Shown here: piece by piece, positions 30,814 to 34,347 of the stretch | Layout: each line of letters opens with the position of its first letter | Numbering within the stretch: the stretch's first letter is position 1 | DNA from: Solirubrobacterales bacterium | Lineage (GTDB): Bacteria; Actinomycetota; Thermoleophilia; Solirubrobacterales; Solirubrobacteraceae | Assembly: GCA_027306855.1 (NCBI GenBank) | Contig: DAHUYZ010000021.1 | Location: 1-34,347, forward strand | Direction: 5' to 3' | Length of the DNA stretch: 34,347 bases | Program-made: the position numbers and the translations under genes | The notes under the pieces: model-generated | The model's input: the letters and a program-made list of their open reading frames with translations, nothing else | What the model was told of the DNA's origin: nothing | Database searches by the model: none

Positions 30814-32381
30814 GTTGGCCGCTTGCCTCGTTTGCGATTGTGTTCGCCGTGCTCGTCGTCGGCTGGATCGCCTACGAGCGCTCGCGTCCCTCGGCCCTGA
30901 TGATCGCCATCGTCGGCACGCTCTCGGCGATCGCGGCGCTCGGCAGGGACGCTTTCGTGGCGTTGCCGGACGTAAAGCCCATCACTGCGATGACGCTCGT
31001 CGTCGGTTACGCGCTAGGGCCGCTACCCGGCTTCACCGTCGGCGCAATCGGGATGCTCGCGTCAAACATAGTTCTCGGCCAAGGGCCGTATACACCGTGG
31101 CAGATGGCCGCCTGGGGGCTCGTCGGGCTCTTCGGCGCAACGCTCGGTCGCGCCTACGGGCAGCGGCGAGCTGGGCGCCTGACGCTTGCTCTCGCCTGCG
31201 CGCTCAGCGCGCTGGTGGCCAAGGAGATCATGAACGTCTATGAGTGGACCGTCTCGGCCAACAACACGCTCCCTGCGCTTGCTCTCACGGTCGGCAAGGG
31301 CGTCCCGTTCGACGTGACCGACACTGTCGCAAGCTTCCTGTTCGGACTCGCGTTCGGCCCCGAGCTCGCTCGCCTGCTCGGCCGGATGCGCGCGCGTATG
31401 ACGGTCACCTGGGAGTCGGTCGCTACGCCGCTTGCATTGTTGCTCGCCTTGGCGGTCATGGTGGCAGGCTCGTTCACGTGGGCGGTGCCGAGCGCTCGCG
31501 CGGGCGGTGGCGGTGCCTCCTCAGCCGGTGTGTTCGCGCGCACGATCGGCTACCTGCGCTCCGCCCAGAACAGCGATGGAGGCTTCGGCGCGGGGCGCGG
31601 ACAGCGCACCAGCGAGCTGTACTCGGCGTGGGCCGCGATCGGCCTTGCGGCCGCCGGCATCGACCCGCTGTCGCTGCGGCGCGACGGCCATACGGTTCTC
31701 GAAGCGATCCGTCGCGAAGCTGCGACGCTCAGCGGCGCAGGCGATTTCGAGCGCACGATCCTCGCGCTGCGTGCCTGCCGCGCCTCGACCCGCGCCTTCC
31801 CGGGCGGCGACCTACTCGCTCGACTTCTCCGCTACCGCTCGAATGACGGCTCGGTTGGCCGGCTCGTCAACATCACCTCGTTCGCGATCTTCGCTCTGCG
31901 CGCGACGGGACGATCGGCTTCTGACCCGTTCGTTCGCAGCGCCGCGATCTGGCTCGAGCGCCAGCAGAACGCGGACGGGAGCTTCAGCTTTGCCACCCGG
32001 GGCGCCGCGGGCGACGTCGACGATACGGCCGCCGCGCTGCAGGCTCTAGTAGACGCCGGTCAGCGCACGAGCCGCGGTGTCGCGCGCGCTGCCGCCTATC
32101 TGGTGCGTGCACAGAATCTCGACGGCGGCTATCCCCAGCAGCTCGGTGGGCCGTCCAACGCCCAGTCCACCGCGTGGGCGATTCAGGGACTGGCAGCAGC
32201 GGGACGCGACGTGCGTGCGGTCAGGCGCGGCCGAGGTCGCTCGCCGCTCGAATACCTGCAAGCGCTGGTAGCGCCCAACGGCAGTGTCCAGTACACCTGG
32301 ACCAGCGCGCAGACTCCCGTCTGGGTTACGGCGCAGGCGCTTACCGCGTTCGCGCAACGACCATTTCCGATCGTGCCGTAG
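30810..32381 (+). CDS. ECF S component fused to alpha/alpha-toroid (transcobalamin alpha-like) domain
   Basis: This 523-residue protein starts with GTG in a GTGA overlap. Residues about 1-195 are a typical ECF S component with about six TMs (MTLVVGYALGPLPGFTVGAI, QGPYTPWQMAAWGLVGL). An extra TM (about 205-225) leads to an extracellular region of alpha/alpha-toroid repeats: SAQNSDGGFG (251-260), ERQQNADGSFSF (383-394), RAQNLDGGYPQQ (433-444) and a final APNGSVQY. Such QxxDG repeats occur in prenyltransferase/squalene-cyclase toroids and in the alpha domain of intrinsic factor and transcobalamin. The riboswitch and upstream DUF4430 genes point to a corrinoid as substrate. The 3' end overlaps cgoX by 41 bases. 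Confidence 0.88.
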   Translation: MSWPLASFAIVFAVLVVGWIAYERSRPSALMIAIVGTLSAIAALGRDAFVALPDVKPITAMTLVVGYALGPLPGFTVGAIGMLASNIVLGQGPYTPWQMAAWGLVGLFGATLGRAYGQRRAGRLTLALACALSALVAKEIMNVYEWTVSANNTLPALALTVGKGVPFDVTDTVASFLFGLAFGPELARLLGRMRARMTVTWESVATPLALLLALAVMVAGSFTWAVPSARAGGGGASSAGVFARTIGYLRSAQNSDGGFGAGRGQRTSELYSAWAAIGLAAAGIDPLSLRRDGHTVLEAIRREAATLSGAGDFERTILALRACRASTRAFPGGDLLARLLRYRSNDGSVGRLVNITSFAIFALRATGRSASDPFVRSAAIWLERQQNADGSFSFATRGAAGDVDDTAAALQALVDAGQRTSRGVARAAAYLVRAQNLDGGYPQQLGGPSNAQSTAWAIQGLAAAGRDVRAVRRGRGRSPLEYLQALVAPNGSVQYTWTSAQTPVWVTAQALTAFAQRPFPIVP

Positions 32382-33807
32382 CGCCCAGCACCCGCTCGGC
32401 GGCGGCTCGGCCCTGCGCGATGCACTGCGGCACGCCCATGCCGCGGTACGCCGCGCCCGCAAGCGCGATCCGAGGGAAGGGCTCGAGGTGGCGCTCTATG
32501 CGCCCGATGCGCTCGAGATGGCCTGGCTCGTAGTGGGGCAGCGCATCGTTCCAGCGCGTCACATGCACGCTGCGCGGCGCGCCGACCAAGCCGGCAACCT
32601 CGCGCAGGTCGCGAACGAGACGATCGGTCAGCTGCGCGTCATCCATGCCGATCGCCCGATCGACGCTTGCGCGCGCCACCGAGCAGCGCAGCCACAGCTC
32701 GCCGCCGGTTGACAGGTGAGGCCACTTGTTCGACAGCAGCGTGCACCCCCCGAGTAGGCGCCGCTCGCGATGTGGGACGAGCAGACCCGATCCGCGTAGC
32801 GGTCGCGAGGCGGCGTCGACGGGGTAGGAGATCGTTGCGATCACCGCCGAGAGGTAGGCAATCTCCGCCAGCTCCATCGCCGCCTGCGGAGCGACGGCGC
32901 TCAAGATGTCGGCGGCCTCGAACGCCGGCGCAGCGATCACGACGCCGTCTGCCGCAAGCCGCTCACCGTTCGCGAGACCGACCGCATAGCGGTCCTGCGG
33001 GATGCGTACGAGCAGCCGTGCGCGCGTCCCGCGGCGAATGCCGAGCAGCTCGGTCTCCCGCAGCCGATAGTCGAGCCGCTCGACGATGCGCTCGAGACCT
33101 TCCGGCAGCGTCGCGAACGGAGGGGCCTGCGGCTGTGCGTAGCGCGTGGTTGGCTGTGCGCCGGCGCGTGCGGTTTGAGCCCTCGCGGCGAGCATGCCCT
33201 TGATGAGGCTGCGGTGCTCGCGCGCGATCGCCTCCAGCTGAGGCGCGGTCGCCCGCAGGCTCAGGCCGTCGCAGCCGGTGCCGTAGATCGTTCCGAGCAG
33301 CGGGTCCACGAGCCGATCGAGCGCTTGACGCCCCAGTCGCCCGCCGATCAGCTCGGCGACCGAACGATCTTGGTGCGTCGAGAAGGCAGGAAACAGCAGA
33401 TCGAGCGACGCTCGCGCGACGCCCCAGGGCGAGAGGATGCCCGAGCGCAGCAAGGGCCCCGCGCCATCCGGCAGGCCGCCGAGGATGCCGGGCGGCAACT
33501 CGCGCAGCCGTCCGCGCGCCCACACACTGGTCGCCATCGTGGCCGGTGCCATCAGCTCGCCATCCAAGTCCAGCTCGCGGCAGAGCTCGATCGCCGCCGG
33601 GATGCGCGTGAGCAGCGACTCGGCGCCCACGTCGATCATGCGCCCATCGATCGGCTCGCTACGGATCTTCCCGCCGAGACGCTCGCCGGCCTCCAGCAAC
33701 GTCACTCGCGGCTGCTGCGGATGCTCTTGCGATCGCGTCAGCGCGTGCGCGCAGGCGAGGCCTGCGATCCCTCCGCCGATCACCACGATGTGGGGACGCT
33801 CACTCAT
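32341..33807 (-). CDS. hemY: coproporphyrinogen III / protoporphyrinogen oxidase (HemY/CgoX)
   Basis: This 488-residue FAD enzyme begins with the Rossmann motif VVIGGGIAGLACA and shows EAGERLGGKIRSE, DVGAESLLTR, DPLLGTIYGTGCDGLSLRA and the C-terminal FAD block IALAGAAYRGMGVPQCI. In Gram-positive bacteria this enzyme oxidises coproporphyrinogen III (CgoX) just before iron insertion by ferrochelatase, the gene found directly upstream. ATG 33807 overlaps the ferrochelatase stop by eight bases, indicating coupling; the longer open frame upstream lies inside that gene. The symbol cgoX is preferred by some for this branch. Confidence 0.93.
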   Translation of the reverse strand: MSERPHIVVIGGGIAGLACAHALTRSQEHPQQPRVTLLEAGERLGGKIRSEPIDGRMIDVGAESLLTRIPAAIELCRELDLDGELMAPATMATSVWARGRLRELPPGILGGLPDGAGPLLRSGILSPWGVARASLDLLFPAFSTHQDRSVAELIGGRLGRQALDRLVDPLLGTIYGTGCDGLSLRATAPQLEAIAREHRSLIKGMLAARAQTARAGAQPTTRYAQPQAPPFATLPEGLERIVERLDYRLRETELLGIRRGTRARLLVRIPQDRYAVGLANGERLAADGVVIAAPAFEAADILSAVAPQAAMELAEIAYLSAVIATISYPVDAASRPLRGSGLLVPHRERRLLGGCTLLSNKWPHLSTGGELWLRCSVARASVDRAIGMDDAQLTDRLVRDLREVAGLVGAPRSVHVTRWNDALPHYEPGHLERIGRIERHLEPFPRIALAGAAYRGMGVPQCIAQGRAAAERVLGATARSEMVVARTR

Positions 33808-34347
33808 AGGACGTGCGGTCCGGCGACTCACAGCGATCGAGCACGATCTCGGCGAGCGCATCCAAGAACGCCGGGTCGGCATTGGGCGAGGTCGTTCGCT
33901 CAAACGCAAGCCCAACCCTAGAGGCGAGTGCGCGGCATTCGACGTCGAGGTCGTAGAGGATCTCCAGATGGTCGGCGGTGAAGCCCGCCGGGCACACGAT
34001 CACGCCCGGAACGGCGGCCGTGGCGCGCTCGCGGATCACCTGTGTGATGTCGGGGCCGATCCACTCATCGACGGTCCGACCGGCGCTCTGCCAGGCCACC
34101 GACCAGCGCGTAAGCCCGGCGCTTGCCGCGACGGCTGCGGCCGTCTCGCGGAGCTGCAGCGGATAGGGGTCGCCGCTCGAGAGGATGCGCACGGGGAGGC
34201 TGTGCGCGGTGAAGACCACCTCGGCGTGCCGGGCGGCGAAGGCCTTGCCGGCTGCGGAGGATCCGGCCTGCGCGAGCAGCGGCCGGCCCTGCGGGCTGCG
34301 GAAGATGTTCAGCGGCCCGCGCACCCGGTAGTGCGTGCCCTCGTGAT
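33800..34347 (-). CDS. hemH: ferrochelatase (coproporphyrin type), 5' end outside the window
   Basis: About 180 C-terminal residues are present and the frame stays open to the window edge, so the N-terminal part lies beyond 34347. The catalytic histidine motif VVFTAHSLPVRIL, the SAGRTVDEWIGPDI block and the metal-side VCPAGFTADHLEILYDLDVE with its conserved Glu identify ferrochelatase. In actinobacteria it inserts iron into coproporphyrin III (CpfC). It overlaps the oxidase gene, forming a cpfC-cgoX unit. A GTG at 34324 in this frame is internal, not the start. Confidence 0.92.
   Translation of the reverse strand, partial: HEGTHYRVRGPLNIFRSPQGRPLLAQAGSSAAGKAFAARHAEVVFTAHSLPVRILSSGDPYPLQLRETAAAVAASAGLTRWSVAWQSAGRTVDEWIGPDITQVIRERATAAVPGVIVCPAGFTADHLEILYDLDVECRALASRVGLAFERTTSPNADPAFLDALAEIVLDRCESPDRTSYE

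Noticed and set aside
34322-34324. GTG 34324 as ferrochelatase start
   Set aside because: The frame is open to the edge of the window and the catalytic His region would be too close to the N-terminus; the gene is simply cut by the window.

Overview
The window is GC-rich, densely packed DNA with GTG/TTG starts, many start/stop overlaps and leaderless-looking promoters. Gene content points to a high-GC Gram-positive actinobacterium. A deep lineage such as Thermoleophilia/Solirubrobacterales is my best guess from the secreted-protein type, the MMPL pump with long LxxG repeats and the cpfC-cgoX pair; this is inference, since no rRNA is present. Coding capacity is almost fully used: no gene-free stretch exceeds about 300 bases, and I see no insertion sequence, phage or CRISPR array.

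Layout. 1-1971: tRNA-Pro(CGG), a RibD_C/DHFR-fold reductase, a truncated cupin remnant, and a reverse-strand radical SAM protein whose start overlaps a perfect LexA (SOS) box and whose C-terminus looks like a sliding-clamp-binding peptide. 2097-4487: a VOC protein translationally coupled to a 14-TM MFS exporter, then a convergent Bcp peroxiredoxin. 4637-7585: a stress-signalling operon of a STAS antagonist, a membrane SpoIIE-type phosphatase with a degenerate RsbW-like tail, and an orphan Clp-N domain protein. 7647-9704 (reverse): a secreted protein of unknown function and a membrane diguanylate cyclase interrupted by one in-frame TAG. 9793-13374: MBL hydrolase-GH15 trehalase/glucoamylase pair, Nudix hydrolase, rubredoxin. 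13415-17967: biotin genes, bioA forward and bioB-bioF-bioD reverse. 18091-22595: a large MMPL/RND exporter divergent from a MerR regulator, with a dyad operator between them. 22605-26203: a 30-bp composite palindrome followed by an acetoacetate-decarboxylase-like gene and two coupled acyl-CoA dehydrogenases. 26222-32381: a cobalamin riboswitch and five tightly coupled genes. 32341-34347 (reverse): cgoX/hemY and a partial ferrochelatase.

The most exciting region is 26222-32381. A B12 riboswitch controls two exported proteins with transcobalamin-C-like (DUF4430) beta domains, one secreted and one a lipoprotein. These are followed by EcfT, a single-chain double ATPase (EcfA-EcfA') and an ECF S component fused to an extracellular alpha/alpha-toroid of QxxDG repeats. 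Human intrinsic factor and transcobalamin are built from exactly these two folds, an alpha/alpha barrel plus a DUF4430-like beta domain, that clamp B12 between them. The locus therefore looks like a split, membrane-tethered bacterial transcobalamin joined to an ECF importer.

Other points of interest are the SOS-box/clamp-motif radical SAM gene, the amber codon in the cyclase, the ACAD pair that looks like a catalytic/non-catalytic heteromer, and several palindromic operators.
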